Of a stretch of DNA of 64,000 nt, positions 29,372-38,529 are shown one piece after another (position 1 is the stretch's first letter; the number at the start of each line of letters is the position of its first letter). The position numbers were made by a program, and so were the translations under genes. Source of the stretch: Levilactobacillus tongjiangensis (GTDB taxonomy: Bacteria > Bacillota > Bacilli > Lactobacillales > Lactobacillaceae); assembly GCF_003946345.1 (NCBI RefSeq), contig NZ_RHNY01000014.1, forward strand, positions 17,517-81,516, read 5' to 3'. The notes under the pieces were generated by a model that saw nothing but the letters and a program-made list of their open reading frames with translations, was not told where the DNA came from and ran no database searches.

Positions 29372-29879
29372 GTATACTGGTAAAGTTAAAAAAGTGTACA
29401 AAAAAGGGATAAAGTCGCAGATCTATGTCCTTCCACTACCGCATTTCAAGAGAAATAAAGTGACTATATCCTATTGTTCAATGAACTAAAATTATTTTTG
29501 GACTACCGTACAAAAGAGCCTGTGCCTTGCAACTTGGTTCATGGTCGGAGTGCATTGCGAATAGACTAGGATTACGCGTTACTTAAATAAACATCACTGT
29601 TAAACGGTTTTTTTCGAAATAGGGTGACAAAATCTCTATTTATTTCGTTAGTAAGGGTAGAGGGAATAAATAAAAACGGTAGGTCTTGTTTTGGTGGTTT
29701 AGCAGACAGTGTGGGTTACAAGTGTGTTGATTGTCCTGAAATTATTGGCGATTAGCCGGTAATTAGCAGCCATTTCAGGGCTTAGCAAGCCGCCCAACAA
29801 TCATTAACCCCATTCTTAGGTTGGAATCGTTTACATAAAGGACTAATCAACATTGAGGTAATTTATTGAGTCAAAAGTC

Positions 29880-29915
29880 TTGAAAAATCGAGATAAGGGG
29901 ATATAATGTATCTCG
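29880..29915 (+). promoter_or_regulatory. Promoter of the Rrf2-type gene with an inverted repeat over the -10
   Basis: TTGAAA (29880-29885), 16-bp spacer, TATAAT (29902-29907). CGAGATA 29889-29895 and TATCTCG 29909-29915 form an inverted repeat around the -10, a plausible operator for the regulator encoded next. Confidence 0.6.
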
Positions 29916-29966
29916 TTTAGAAAAGCCCATCATTTGTTTAGTGGCTTAGGTGAAAGGAGGTGCACT

Positions 29967-30485
29967 GTGAAAGCCAAGCCAAGTTTGGAGCAGGCGCTCT
30001 GTATCGTTGCGTTACTCGGGATTCAAGATCGCCAAATTCCCTTACATAGCCGTTTAGTTGCGGAGCGTCTGGGAATCTCCACCAGTTATTTGAAAAAAAT
30101 CGTTCAGAAATTAGCCGGTGCCGATATTGTTAAAACGGTCTCCGGCCGGGACGGTGGCATTGTGTTAACTCGCGACCCCCACAAGATTACCTTACTGGAC
30201 GTCTTTGACGCCATCGAAGGGGCCAGCACGTTCATCAAGAACACGGGATTAGTTAAACGCGTTTTTGGTTTCGACCAAAAAAAAGCCTTTATGAAGACTT
30301 ACGCGTTGAAAGACTTAAATAATCAACAACCGGTTGCCAACGTCCTCGCCGTTTTCGGTGAGGCTGAGCAGCGCTACCGCGAGCAGTTAGCCACACTGAC
30401 TATCAGCGAGATCTTACCGATTACAGAGAACCAACCTCTGCAGCTCGATTGGACCAAGTGGCTTTTGCACCAATCAACAGAATAG
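29967..30485 (+). CDS. Rrf2 family transcriptional regulator
   Basis: 172 aa. The N-terminal winged helix contains LVAERLGISTSYLKKIVQKL (about residues 33-52) and the wing SGRDGGIVLTRDP, the Rrf2 pattern. The three-cysteine cluster that binds an Fe-S centre in IscR/NsrR types is absent; the only Cys is residue 12. The start is GTG 29967 behind AAAGGAGG. Downstream, same strand and 400 bases on, is an MmpL transporter that it may control. Confidence 0.85.
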   Translation: MKAKPSLEQALCIVALLGIQDRQIPLHSRLVAERLGISTSYLKKIVQKLAGADIVKTVSGRDGGIVLTRDPHKITLLDVFDAIEGASTFIKNTGLVKRVFGFDQKKAFMKTYALKDLNNQQPVANVLAVFGEAEQRYREQLATLTISEILPITENQPLQLDWTKWLLHQSTE

Positions 30486-30560
30486 AAGTAAGTTTAATTA
30501 ACTAAGGATTGAAACGAGCAAGCTCATAGGTATTGAAGTTTAGTCAGACATAGTGGAAAT

Positions 30561-30740
30561 TGCCGCCTTACCGTTCGCCACATTTGGACTGGAACGCGGT
30601 GGGAAGGACGGGACAAGCCAAAAGGCGGTCTTGTCCCTCGCTTGAAGCCGTAAATCACGTCTTCAAATCGAGCCGAAGGACCGCTTTTCAGGCCGGAGGC
30701 GTTCCCCACAGCAGGCGGAATCTCTGACAGCCGCAGGTGG
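30561..30740 (-). repeat. Structured repeat E7, chimera of type 2 and type 1a (- orientation)
   Basis: The left half reads as type 2 (inverted relative to E2/E5): CCGCCTTACCGTTCGCC, then P4 GGGACAAG 30610-30617 / CTTGTCCC 30630-30637. The right half is type 1a in - orientation: loop ACCGCTTTTCAGG 30680-30692, TTCCCCACAGCAGGCGGAA, CTCTGAC 30722-30728. They meet in P5 (CTTGAAG 30641-30647 / CTTCAAA 30661-30667). Neither outer stem has its partner. Inverted leader sequence matching 103-180 follows to about 30828. Confidence 0.75.
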
Positions 30741-30888
30741 TTGGGTGAGACTAATTTTATATCTATATCGCCTGACTATTCTTGACTTGATAACGTTTTC
30801 GAACTTTCAACCTTTAGTCAACAATCAGTGGAGCTCGGTTCAATCATTAGGTCATAAAATTTAGAGAATTGTTTTAGGAGGTTTTCCC

Positions 30889-33800
30889 GTGCGCTGGATG
30901 AATAAGCACTACATCTGGAACGTTATCGGCTGGCTAGTCATTGTCCTCTTGGCCGTCGTGACGATTCCAAACATGAGTAAGTTGGTGGCTGACAAGGGAC
31001 AAATTACCGTTCCCAGCAGCTATCAAAGTACTCGTGCAACCAATATGCAAAAGCAGTGGGGTCGTTCCCAACGCGGTACCACTGCCGTTGTGGTTGTTTT
31101 CAGTAATGGTGATTCCGCGTTGACCAATGCGCAGAATACCCAGATTGATAACACCATTCAACGAATCAAGAACCACGAAGATCAATATGAAATTCGGTCG
31201 GTGACCGCTGCGAGTGATAGTTCCACCGCCGCCTCACAGCTGATTTCAAAGGATAAGAGTACCCAACTGCTCCAACTGAACGTGCATAAATCGTCCAGCC
31301 ATTCAATTACGAAGGTGCGCTCTGAAATTACCAGTTTGGCCAAGACCAGTGGTGTGAAAACCTACGTCACTGGGGCCGATGTTTTAAACCAAGACTTCTC
31401 CGATGCTACGCAGGCTGGGGTCCAGAAGACCGAAATCATTGCTGCCATCTTCATTTTCTTGGTGTTGTGGTTGGTCTTCCGTTCGCCGGTTACGCCGTTG
31501 TTCTCACTATTGACCGTCGGGGTCTCCGTGATCACGTCCATCTCCGTGGTAGCTAACCTGGTTGACCGGTTCAACTTTCCGTTCTCTAACTTCACGGAAG
31601 TCTTCATCGTTATCGTGCTGTTTGGGATTGGGACCGACTATAATATTCTGCTCTATAACGAGTTCCGAGAGCGGTTAGCTAAAGGAAAAGATCGGTATAC
31701 GGCCACGAAAGAAGCCATTAAAATTGGTGGTCGGACCGTTCTGTATTCCGGCTTGTCCGTCTTAATCGGGATGAGTGTGCTGGGATTCGCCAACTTTTCA
31801 CTCTACAAGTCAGCGGTCGGTATTGCCGTTGGGGTCGTGGTCCTCTTGGCCGTACTCCTGACGCTGAACCCATTCTTCATGGCCATCTGTGGTCGGAAGA
31901 TGTTCTGGCCGATCAAGAAGTTCTCCGGTGAAGGAGACAGTCGTTTGTGGCACGGTATGGCCAAACACGCCATGATTCGGCCCATTATTACGCTGATTGT
32001 TACCGGTATCGTGTTTATTCCGTTAGCTCTGTCGTCTCACGGGACGTTGGACTTCGACAACTTGGTGGAAATTGGCGATAATGTCCCCGCCAAGCAAGGG
32101 TTTAAGGTGGTGCAACAGCATTTTTCCAAGGGGACTGCTGAGCCAACCACTATTTATATTCAAAGTGATCATAAATTAGACAACGAAAAGTCCCTGCTCC
32201 TGATCGACCGGTTAACGAAGCAGTTACAGGCTTCTGACGGGGTCAAGACCGTGGCTTCCGTCACGCAGCCTGGTGGGAAAGCCATCAAGGAACTGTACGT
32301 CAGAAATCAAATGAGTTCAGTGACGAGCGGCTTAGTCAAAGCCCAAAAGGGTGTTGACCAGGTCAACAAGGGACTGAAGTCCGCTGATAGCCAATTGAGT
32401 AAGCAAAATGTTTCGGGGGAGGTTCAGGACGCTAACAAGTTAGCCAGTGGGGCTAAGCAAGTCAGCACCGGGACTAACCAGCTACAGTCCGCCATTTCAC
32501 AGGTCTCAACTGGGGTTAATTCCTTGAATAGCCAAGTGTCTTCCGCCTCTGGTGGGAAGCAGGCGGCCCAACTTGCTCAGTTGGAAGCAGCCTTGCCACA
32601 ATTGAACAATGCCATTCAACAATTAAACCAGCAAGTCTCGGGTAATTCGGCCAGCACCAGCGGGGTTACGAGCTCACTGACGACCATCAAGACCAGCACC
32701 CAAGACATTGGTAAGCAACTGGCCAATTTGCAGAGTGCCACGGCTAATTTGCCAACCATGAGCACGAGTACGGTGGCCAGTGCCTTCAGTTCTAACGGGG
32801 TGCCGCTGTCCGCAGAACAGAAGAAAGTCTTGGCTGGGTTGCTTCAACAGCAATCCACGGCGCAAAGTGCTTTGAAATCAGCTTTGAGCACGGCTTTGCC
32901 AAAGATCAAGTCGGACGCCACGTCCATCGGTGCTGCTGATCAAAGCGTGGCCACTCAGTTGACCAGCCTGCAAAGTTCAACCAGTCAATTGCAGACTGCG
33001 GTGGCCGCGTTGGCGCAAAAGTCAAACGTGGTCCTACCAGGTGCTCAAACGGCTTTGCAAAAGGCAGGTTCACAGAGTAGTCAGCTAGCTAGTGCGACGA
33101 GTCAGCTGTCCAGTGCCATGTTTACCATCAACGGTAAGATGCCTTCTCTGGTTTCCGGGGCTAATCAAGTAGCCGCTGGTAATCAAACCATGGCGGAGAA
33201 GTTAGCCGCGATGAGTAAGCAATTAACGGCATTGCGCAAGGGATTAGGCTCAGCAACGACCGGACTCACGCAAGTTTCCAGTGGGGTCGGTACCGCTAAC
33301 GCCTACCTGAAGGGGTTGCAAAAGTCCGCCGCCACCAAGACGTTCTACATCCCAACGAAGCAGTTACACGGGAGTTCGTTTAAGCCAGCACTGACGACTT
33401 ACATGTCGCCGAACAAGAAGCTGACCAAACTGACAGTAGTGCTAAATGATGATCCCAGTTCCGCTGCCGCGATGGCTCGGTTGCCGAAATTGGAAAAAGT
33501 TGTCAACGGGTCACTAGCTGGGACGAGTCTGAGTGGTGCTAAGATTGCCTTTGGGGGTAATACCTCACAGACCAACGATATCAACGACATGGCTTCCAGC
33601 GACTTTACGCGGACGGTCATCATCATGTTAGCCGGTCTCTTTGTCGCCCTGATGGTGGTTACCCGCTCACTAGTTCAACCAATTGTGATCGAAGGAATTC
33701 TGTTAGTTGCCTACTCTGGGGCTTTGACCATCGTTCATTGGTTGGTCAAACCAGTTCTAGGGGCCGACATGTTGACGTGGAACACACCATTCTTCACGTT

Positions 33801-34170
33801 CGTCATGTTGATCTCACTCGGGGTCGATTACTCGATCTTCTTGATGCGGAAGTATCGTGAGTTCCTGCATGAGCCGGGTGCTACCAGTGACAAGATGTTG
33901 CGGGCAGCCACGGTTATCGGGACAGTTGTCATCTCGGCTGGGATTATCCTGAGTGGGACGTTTGCTGCCTTGATTCCATCTGGGGTCATGACGCTGATTC
34001 AAATTGCGTTAGCCGTCATCATTGGGATCATCTTGCTGGTCATCCTGTTGCCAATCGTGATGCCGGCTGTCATGAAGATTACGTACCCGTATCCTTATTC
34101 CAATATGCGGGATGCGCCGGTCAATGGCACTGATTCTGATCAAGCGACACCCTCACGACGGCAGAAATAG
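30889..34170 (+). CDS. MMPL family RND-type transporter
   Basis: 1093 aa. TM1 lies at about 9-28, an extracytoplasmic domain follows to about 175, then a block of five TM segments (about 180-395) with FGIGTDYNILLYNEF. A long Gln/Ser/Thr-rich probably coiled extracytoplasmic region spans about 470-830, then the second TM block (about 905-1070) with SLGVDYSIFLMRKY. Proton-driven export of lipids or hydrophobic compounds is typical of the family. The start is GTG 30889, nine bases after AGGAGG. The stop lies 11 bases before repeat E8; the next terminator is at 34370. Confidence 0.85.
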   Translation: MRWMNKHYIWNVIGWLVIVLLAVVTIPNMSKLVADKGQITVPSSYQSTRATNMQKQWGRSQRGTTAVVVVFSNGDSALTNAQNTQIDNTIQRIKNHEDQYEIRSVTAASDSSTAASQLISKDKSTQLLQLNVHKSSSHSITKVRSEITSLAKTSGVKTYVTGADVLNQDFSDATQAGVQKTEIIAAIFIFLVLWLVFRSPVTPLFSLLTVGVSVITSISVVANLVDRFNFPFSNFTEVFIVIVLFGIGTDYNILLYNEFRERLAKGKDRYTATKEAIKIGGRTVLYSGLSVLIGMSVLGFANFSLYKSAVGIAVGVVVLLAVLLTLNPFFMAICGRKMFWPIKKFSGEGDSRLWHGMAKHAMIRPIITLIVTGIVFIPLALSSHGTLDFDNLVEIGDNVPAKQGFKVVQQHFSKGTAEPTTIYIQSDHKLDNEKSLLLIDRLTKQLQASDGVKTVASVTQPGGKAIKELYVRNQMSSVTSGLVKAQKGVDQVNKGLKSADSQLSKQNVSGEVQDANKLASGAKQVSTGTNQLQSAISQVSTGVNSLNSQVSSASGGKQAAQLAQLEAALPQLNNAIQQLNQQVSGNSASTSGVTSSLTTIKTSTQDIGKQLANLQSATANLPTMSTSTVASAFSSNGVPLSAEQKKVLAGLLQQQSTAQSALKSALSTALPKIKSDATSIGAADQSVATQLTSLQSSTSQLQTAVAALAQKSNVVLPGAQTALQKAGSQSSQLASATSQLSSAMFTINGKMPSLVSGANQVAAGNQTMAEKLAAMSKQLTALRKGLGSATTGLTQVSSGVGTANAYLKGLQKSAATKTFYIPTKQLHGSSFKPALTTYMSPNKKLTKLTVVLNDDPSSAAAMARLPKLEKVVNGSLAGTSLSGAKIAFGGNTSQTNDINDMASSDFTRTVIIMLAGLFVALMVVTRSLVQPIVIEGILLVAYSGALTIVHWLVKPVLGADMLTWNTPFFTFVMLISLGVDYSIFLMRKYREFLHEPGATSDKMLRAATVIGTVVISAGIILSGTFAALIPSGVMTLIQIALAVIIGIILLVILLPIVMPAVMKITYPYPYSNMRDAPVNGTDSDQATPSRRQK

Positions 34171-34180
34171 TCGTTGATTG

Positions 34181-34278
34181 CCGCCTCTGGTTGCCGGGCA
34201 AGCCACCAGCTGTGGGGACCGGGACAAGCCTGTGAAGCGGTCTTGTCCCGCGACTTGAAGCTTCGGCAACCTCCGGCT
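34181..34278 (+). repeat. Structured repeat E8 (subtype 1a, + orientation, right half deleted)
   Basis: P1 is GGTTGCCG 34189-34196 with CGGCAACC 34264-34271. P4 is GGGACAAG 34221-34228 / CTTGTCCC 34242-34249 with loop CCTGTGAAGCGGT. After the left arm of P5 (CTTGAAG 34254-34260) the sequence jumps straight to the outer stem, so P6 and the right arms of P2/P3/P5 are lost while P1 stays paired. It probably lies in the 3' untranslated part of the MmpL mRNA. Confidence 0.75.
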
Positions 34279-34369
34279 ATGATGGATTTGTGTGATTTCT
34301 GCTGGTGTGTTAGTAGGCAGTGAGCACAACATCATTAGTTTTCAGTTTAGTAAATGTGTACTAACTTAA

Positions 34370-34419
34370 GATATCAGCGTACGCCACGCACAAGTGTGGG
34401 TATGCTGGTATCTTTTTTT
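34370..34419 (+). terminator. Terminator downstream of the MmpL gene
   Basis: GATATCAGCGTAC 34370-34382 pairs with GTATGCTGGTATC 34400-34412 (13 bp, two G-U), followed by seven T. 34420-34640 holds nothing I can identify. Confidence 0.75.
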
Positions 34420-34658
34420 CGAAATGATATGAACCAATCAATGTCACAACCTAAATTCAGCACCTTTAGAACGGTCGATGGCATCGCTGAAGAACCGTCT
34501 ATAAGGGTATCAATATACTTGGTTAAGGTTATACTTAAGAAGATAACAATCGTCCGTCGAAACGATCTTTAACGGGGGATGCCATGAACCGCAAGCTCTC
34601 GTGGCAGACTAGCTGATTTGACGACTAGTCAAACAAGTTAGTTGGAGGCGTGTTACGA

Positions 34659-35030
34659 ATGAAAAAGACTGTTAGAATCATCTCGTGGATATTGGGGGTA
34701 ATAGGGTTACTGGTCACTGCTGATTTGGCGGATAATTGTTTCTTTAACGCATCAGCCGTTTTTTACCATGACTTGGCGTTGTATGTAAACGTTGTTTGGG
34801 GAATCTGGACGCTAGCGACGTTTGTCTTCACGGTGACGTTGTTCTTTAAGCGACAACAGGTGATCGGTTGGGTTGCCGCAGTGGTGGCGGTGATTTGTTT
34901 AGGATTTATTGGTACCTGGATCGGTCCCCTGGATGCGCATGATTACGCCTACGTTGGCTTTTTAGCGCTGGGGATTCTCAACGGTCTCTATGTCAGAAAA
35001 ATGAATCCGGTCGAAGTTTCACTTGAATAG
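34659..35030 (+). CDS. Small membrane protein of unknown function
   Basis: 123 aa with four hydrophobic segments (about 7-25, 40-65, 72-92, 96-115) and a short basic C-terminus. No family recognised. ATG 34659 has TTGGAGG nine bases upstream. It has its own terminator and lies between structured repeats E8 (+) and E9 (-), which face each other across it. Confidence 0.6.
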   Translation: MKKTVRIISWILGVIGLLVTADLADNCFFNASAVFYHDLALYVNVVWGIWTLATFVFTVTLFFKRQQVIGWVAAVVAVICLGFIGTWIGPLDAHDYAYVGFLALGILNGLYVRKMNPVEVSLE

Positions 35031-35035
35031 AAATG

Positions 35036-35089
35036 GCGTCTTCGCAGACAAGTCCAAGATAATTCGGTTGTCTGTGGGACGCTTTTTTT
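35036..35089 (+). terminator. Terminator of the small membrane protein gene
   Basis: GCGTC...GCAGACAA pairs with TTGTCTG...GACGC, followed by seven T. 35090-35295 is gene-free and unremarkable. Confidence 0.75.
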
Positions 35090-35295
35090 AGTTATCGGCA
35101 GAGTGAAAAAATTGAAGGCTAGCTAGAGAGGTGTCTTTCCACCATACCCGCTACCAGGTATGGGGATTAAACTGTGCCACCTTAAGCCCATATCGGGGAC
35201 CTTCTTGGCTGACGTAAAGTTTCACTGTTACTTAGCTACAGAATCTTTTAACAGTTAGCTCACAAAGGCAGAAATCATGATAAACCACAATCAGA

Positions 35296-35474
35296 GCCGG
35301 AGGTGGTCAGGGGTGGAGCCGGCCGTGAAGGTGGTGTTTGCTGGTGAATTTCCAGCTTACACCACGGGCGACTTTGAAGACACGGGGCCTTCGTGGCTTC
35401 AAATCGAGCGAGAAGACTGGTGTTCTTCCAGTCTGAAGCGTCCCCACAGCAGGCGGAATCCCTGACCACCGGAG
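35296..35474 (-). repeat. Structured repeat E9 (subtype 1b, - orientation)
   Basis: P1 is a perfect 11 bp, GGTGGTCAGGG 35302-35312 / CCCTGACCACC 35460-35470. P6 is 35331-35344 with 35352-35365 (12 of 14 paired). P5 is TTTGAAG 35373-35379 / CTTCAAA 35397-35403. P4 is AGACTGG 35414-35420 / CCAGTCT 35428-35434 with a 7-nt loop. The P4 stem differs from that of E3/E11 but remains paired. Confidence 0.8.
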
Positions 35475-35630
35475 CGCAATCAATCCAGTATAGTGATCGC
35501 CCATGTGGCACACTGCCAGAATTTCCCGCTATTCAATTGTCGATGAGTGCCTTATACTTGAGAGATGAGACGTGTGTTGGCGGGTAGCATTGCCGGCCAG
35601 CACCAACAGTAGAAAGGAAGAGTCATTCAT

Positions 35631-36338
35631 ATGGACGCAGATCATCTTTCGGTCCGGTTAGCTACCGTGGCCAAATACGTATTACCGGGGAGCCGCATCG
35701 CTGATATCGGCACGGATCACGCCTATTTACCCGTTAATTTAGCTAAGCGCGGCGTCATCGCCGGCGGAGTCGCTGGTGAAGTTGTGCCCGGTCCCTTTAA
35801 GAATGCCCAACGCGAAATTGAACAGACTCAGCTGACCGACAAGATTACTGCCCGGTTGGCTAACGGTTTAAAAGCCATGGAACCCAGCGATAACATCGAC
35901 ACGGTCGTTATTGCGGGGATGGGTGGTGCGTTGATCACCCAGATTTTGACGCAGGACTTTGATCGCTTAGCTGGTGTTAACCGGTTGATCTTACAGCCCA
36001 ACGTGGGGGAAATGACGCTGCGCACGTTCCTGATGACCCATGGTTTTCAGCTACAAGCGGAAGAAATTGTGAGCGAAGATGGTCACGACTACGAAATTTT
36101 GGTGGCTGACCGTGCCGACCAACCTGAGCAATACACTGAGGAACAGTTGCGGTTTGGACCGTTCTTGTTGGCAGCCCACAACGCAACCTTCATCGCCAAG
36201 TGGCAACGGGAGTTGAAGCGCACGAAAGAGGTTCTCCAACAAGTCCAATCGGCCAAGGAGGTTCCCGCAGCGAAGGTCGCAGAACTACACACGAAAATCA
36301 GTGAAATTGAGGAGGTCTTGCAACGTGTTGGTGCGTGA
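35631..36338 (+). CDS. trmK: tRNA (adenine(22)-N(1))-methyltransferase TrmK
   Basis: 235 aa. N-terminal Rossmann domain with IADIGTDHAYLPVNLA (residues 23-38) and VIAGMGGALI (near 89), C-terminal coiled-coil. Methylates A22 of several tRNAs. AAAGGAAGA precedes ATG 35631. Overlaps the nif3 gene by 14 bases, the usual yqfN-yqfO arrangement. Confidence 0.93.
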   Translation: MDADHLSVRLATVAKYVLPGSRIADIGTDHAYLPVNLAKRGVIAGGVAGEVVPGPFKNAQREIEQTQLTDKITARLANGLKAMEPSDNIDTVVIAGMGGALITQILTQDFDRLAGVNRLILQPNVGEMTLRTFLMTHGFQLQAEEIVSEDGHDYEILVADRADQPEQYTEEQLRFGPFLLAAHNATFIAKWQRELKRTKEVLQQVQSAKEVPAAKVAELHTKISEIEEVLQRVGA

Positions 36339-37131
36339 GTTAGTTGACCGTTTTGAACAATTTGCTCCTAAGACGTGGGCGGAGCCCGGTGATCCCGTTG
36401 GCCTGCAACTAGGCAGTCTCGATGCCGAGGTTCACAAGGTACTGGTTACCTTGGATGTCCGGCCTGAGGTAGTTGAAGAGGCGATTCAGGTGGGGGCGGA
36501 CTTTATCTTTGCCCACCATCCAATGGTCTTCCATCCAGCGAAGAATTTGGACTTGGCCGTACCGCAGAATCAGATGTATGCGACGTTATTAAAACACGAC
36601 ATCACGGTCTACGGCGCCCATACCAACTTAGATAGTGCGCCGGGCGGTATGAACGATTGGCTGGCCGCAGCGCTCGACCTGCAAAACGTTCGTGGGTTGG
36701 TGCCCAGTGGTGGCAGTACCGCCACGCCGGCCATTACCATGGGTCGGGTGGGCGACCTCGCGGAGCCGACGTCGGTCATGACATTTGCTGAACACTGCAA
36801 GACGGTCTTCAACGTTCCCGGGTTGCGGCTGATCAGTCACACGCCCGATGCCGTGGTGAAACGCGTTGCTGTGCTTGGTGGCAGTGGTGGGCCGTTCTAT
36901 CAAGCGGCCATTGACCACGGGGCCGACGTTTACGTGACCGGGGACATCTCGTATCATCCCGCCCACGATATGATTGCGGCGGCATTGAACGTTATCGATC
37001 CTGGTCATCACATTGAAAGCATTTGTAAGCCACACCTGACCCAGCTTTTTCAGGACTGGGCGGCTGAAAACCACTGGCCAATCACCGTGGTGGCCTCACA
37101 ATTAAATACTGACCCGTTTACTTTTATTTAA
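36325..37131 (+). CDS. Nif3-like dinuclear metal center hexameric protein
   Basis: About 268 aa, the short form without the PII-like insert of Bacillus YqfO. Metal ligands visible: FAHHPM near residue 65, GAHTNLDSAPGG near 98, and GHHIESICK near 225. Proposed GTP cyclohydrolase-like fold, role unproven. GTG 36325 is preferred because AGGAGGT lies eight bases before it, inside the end of trmK; an in-frame GTG at 36301 is upstream of that site. Confidence 0.9.
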   Translation: MLVRELVDRFEQFAPKTWAEPGDPVGLQLGSLDAEVHKVLVTLDVRPEVVEEAIQVGADFIFAHHPMVFHPAKNLDLAVPQNQMYATLLKHDITVYGAHTNLDSAPGGMNDWLAAALDLQNVRGLVPSGGSTATPAITMGRVGDLAEPTSVMTFAEHCKTVFNVPGLRLISHTPDAVVKRVAVLGGSGGPFYQAAIDHGADVYVTGDISYHPAHDMIAAALNVIDPGHHIESICKPHLTQLFQDWAAENHWPITVVASQLNTDPFTFI

Positions 37132-37133
37132 TT

Positions 37134-37161
37134 TTGAAAACGGGTAAACTAAAACTAGTAT
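37134..37161 (+). promoter_or_regulatory. Possible promoter of pepT
   Basis: TTGAAA (37134-37139), 16-bp spacer, TAGTAT (37156-37161), 27 bases before the pepT start. Confidence 0.45.
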
Positions 37162-37187
37162 CGAATTTGATTGAGGAGTGATTTATT

Positions 37188-38429
37188 TTGGCAAAGTATG
37201 AAAACTTAATCCCCCGTTTCTTGAAGTACGTCAAGATCAATACGCGGTCTGACCCTAGTTCGACCACGATTCCCTCAACGCCCCGTTTGACGGCGTTTGC
37301 TGAGGGCTTGGTTAAGGACTTAGAAGCCATTGGGTTAGAGAATGTGCACATCAACGCGCAATCCGCTTACGTCTACGCGACCTTGCCGGCCAACACCGAC
37401 AAGCAAGTCAAGAAGTTGGGGTTCATTTCCCACTTTGACACGGCTGATTTCAACAGTGAAAACATTGATCCACAAATCGTTGAAAACTACGACGGCAAGT
37501 CTGTCATTAAATTGGACGCTGCCGGGAAATACACCCTAGATCCAGCTGTCTTTCCCAATCTGAAAAACTACCAGGGCCACACCCTGATCACTTCCGACGG
37601 GAGTACCTTGCTGGGGGCCGACGACAAGTCCGGGGTTGCTGAAATTATGGCAGCCATGGAATACCTGTTGGCGCACCCAGAAATCAAGCACGGTGAAATT
37701 GAAATTGGCCTGGGGCCCGATGAAGAAATCGGTACTGGTGCTGATAACTTTGACGTTGCCGATTTTGGGGCTGACATTGCGTACACCGTCGATGGTGGTC
37801 CGTTAGGTCAGTTGGAATACGAAACCTTTAACGCAGCTGACGCGCAGGTAGAGGTTACCGGGACGAACGTGCACCCGGCCGAAGCCAAGGGCGTCATGGT
37901 CAACGCGTCACAGGTTGCCATGGACTTCCATGCAGCTTTGCCAGAACATGATCGGCCAGAAAATACCGAGGGCCGCGAAGGGTTCTTCCACCTTTACAGC
38001 ATGAACGGAACTGTTGATACGGCTCACCTGAGCTACATCATTCGGGACCATGACCGGGCCATCTTTGAAGACCGGAAGAAGCTGTTCCAAGGGGTCGCCG
38101 ACCAGTTGAACCAACAATACGGGTCCGACCGAGTTCACGTTACCATTAAGGACCAGTACTACAATATGCGTGAAGTGATCGAGAAGGATATGACGGTGGT
38201 CGATTTGGCTAAGGAAGCCATGGAAGACTTGAACATCAAGCCCCTGATCTTCCCTGTTCGTGGGGGGACTGACGGGTCCAAGATTTCCTTCATGGGCTTG
38301 CCAACGCCTAACCTGTTTGCCGGTGGCGAGAACATGCACGGCCGCTTCGAGTACGTTTCCGAACAAACCATGGAACAAGCAACTGACGTGGTGATCAAGA
38401 TTGCGCAACTCTCAGAACAACAGGCTTAA
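37188..38429 (+). CDS. pepT: Peptidase T (tripeptide aminopeptidase)
   Basis: 413 aa M20B zinc peptidase that removes the N-terminal residue from tripeptides in the cytoplasm. Zinc ligands: ISHFDTADF (near residue 79), LLGADDKSG (near 141), GPDEEIGTG (near 175), TVDGG (near 198), and the C-terminal [11 protein letters not shown]. The start is TTG 37188 behind GAGGAG. Important for growth on peptides in lactobacilli. Confidence 0.95.
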   Translation: MAKYENLIPRFLKYVKINTRSDPSSTTIPSTPRLTAFAEGLVKDLEAIGLENVHINAQSAYVYATLPANTDKQVKKLGFISHFDTADFNSENIDPQIVENYDGKSVIKLDAAGKYTLDPAVFPNLKNYQGHTLITSDGSTLLGADDKSGVAEIMAAMEYLLAHPEIKHGEIEIGLGPDEEIGTGADNFDVADFGADIAYTVDGGPLGQLEYETFNAADAQVEVTGTNVHPAEAKGVMVNASQVAMDFHAALPEHDRPENTEGREGFFHLYSMNGTVDTAHLSYIIRDHDRAIFEDRKKLFQGVADQLNQQYGSDRVHVTIKDQYYNMREVIEKDMTVVDLAKEAMEDLNIKPLIFPVRGGTDGSKISFMGLPTPNLFAGGENMHGRFEYVSEQTMEQATDVVIKIAQLSEQQA

Positions 38430-38436
38430 TTTAATT

Positions 38437-38453
38437 AGTCAAAATTGGTCAAA
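38437..38453 (+). promoter_or_regulatory. CtsR operator upstream of clpB
   Basis: AGTCAAA-ATT-GGTCAAA (38437-38453) matches the CtsR tandem heptad (A/G)GTCAAA-N3-(A/G)GTCAAA. A third half-site TTGGTCAA follows near 38466. Expected to repress clpB except under heat stress. Confidence 0.75.
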
Positions 38454-38458
38454 TTATT

Positions 38459-38486
38459 TTGATTTTTGGTCAATATCAGTTAGAAT
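38459..38486 (+). promoter_or_regulatory. Promoter of clpB
   Basis: TTGATT (38459-38464), 16-bp spacer, TAGAAT (38481-38486), just after the CtsR box. Confidence 0.55.
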
Positions 38487-38500
38487 ATGAGTGAAAAATG

Positions 38501-38529
38501 GAGGTTATCCTAAGGGTGGCCTCTTTTTT
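38501..38529 (+). terminator. Terminator-like hairpin in the clpB leader
   Basis: GAGGTTATCC 38501-38510 pairs with GGGTGGCCTC 38514-38523 (10 bp with three G-U), loop TAA, followed by six T. If the promoter at 38459-38486 is real, this hairpin is at the very 5' end of the clpB mRNA. Otherwise it ends pepT. Confidence 0.7.

Noticed and set aside
29372..29879. Possible small RNA or gene in the 500-base gap before the Rrf2 gene
   Set aside because: AT-rich with no convincing ORF, promoter-terminator pair or hairpin set; nothing to support a call.
34354..34572. 72-aa ORF downstream of the MmpL gene
   Set aside because: Starts before and runs through the terminator hairpin at 34370-34419 and has no ribosome site.
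35275..35587. Several overlapping short ORFs on both strands over repeat E9
   Set aside because: Long inverted repeats open frames on both strands; frames are not shared between copies E3, E9 and E11.
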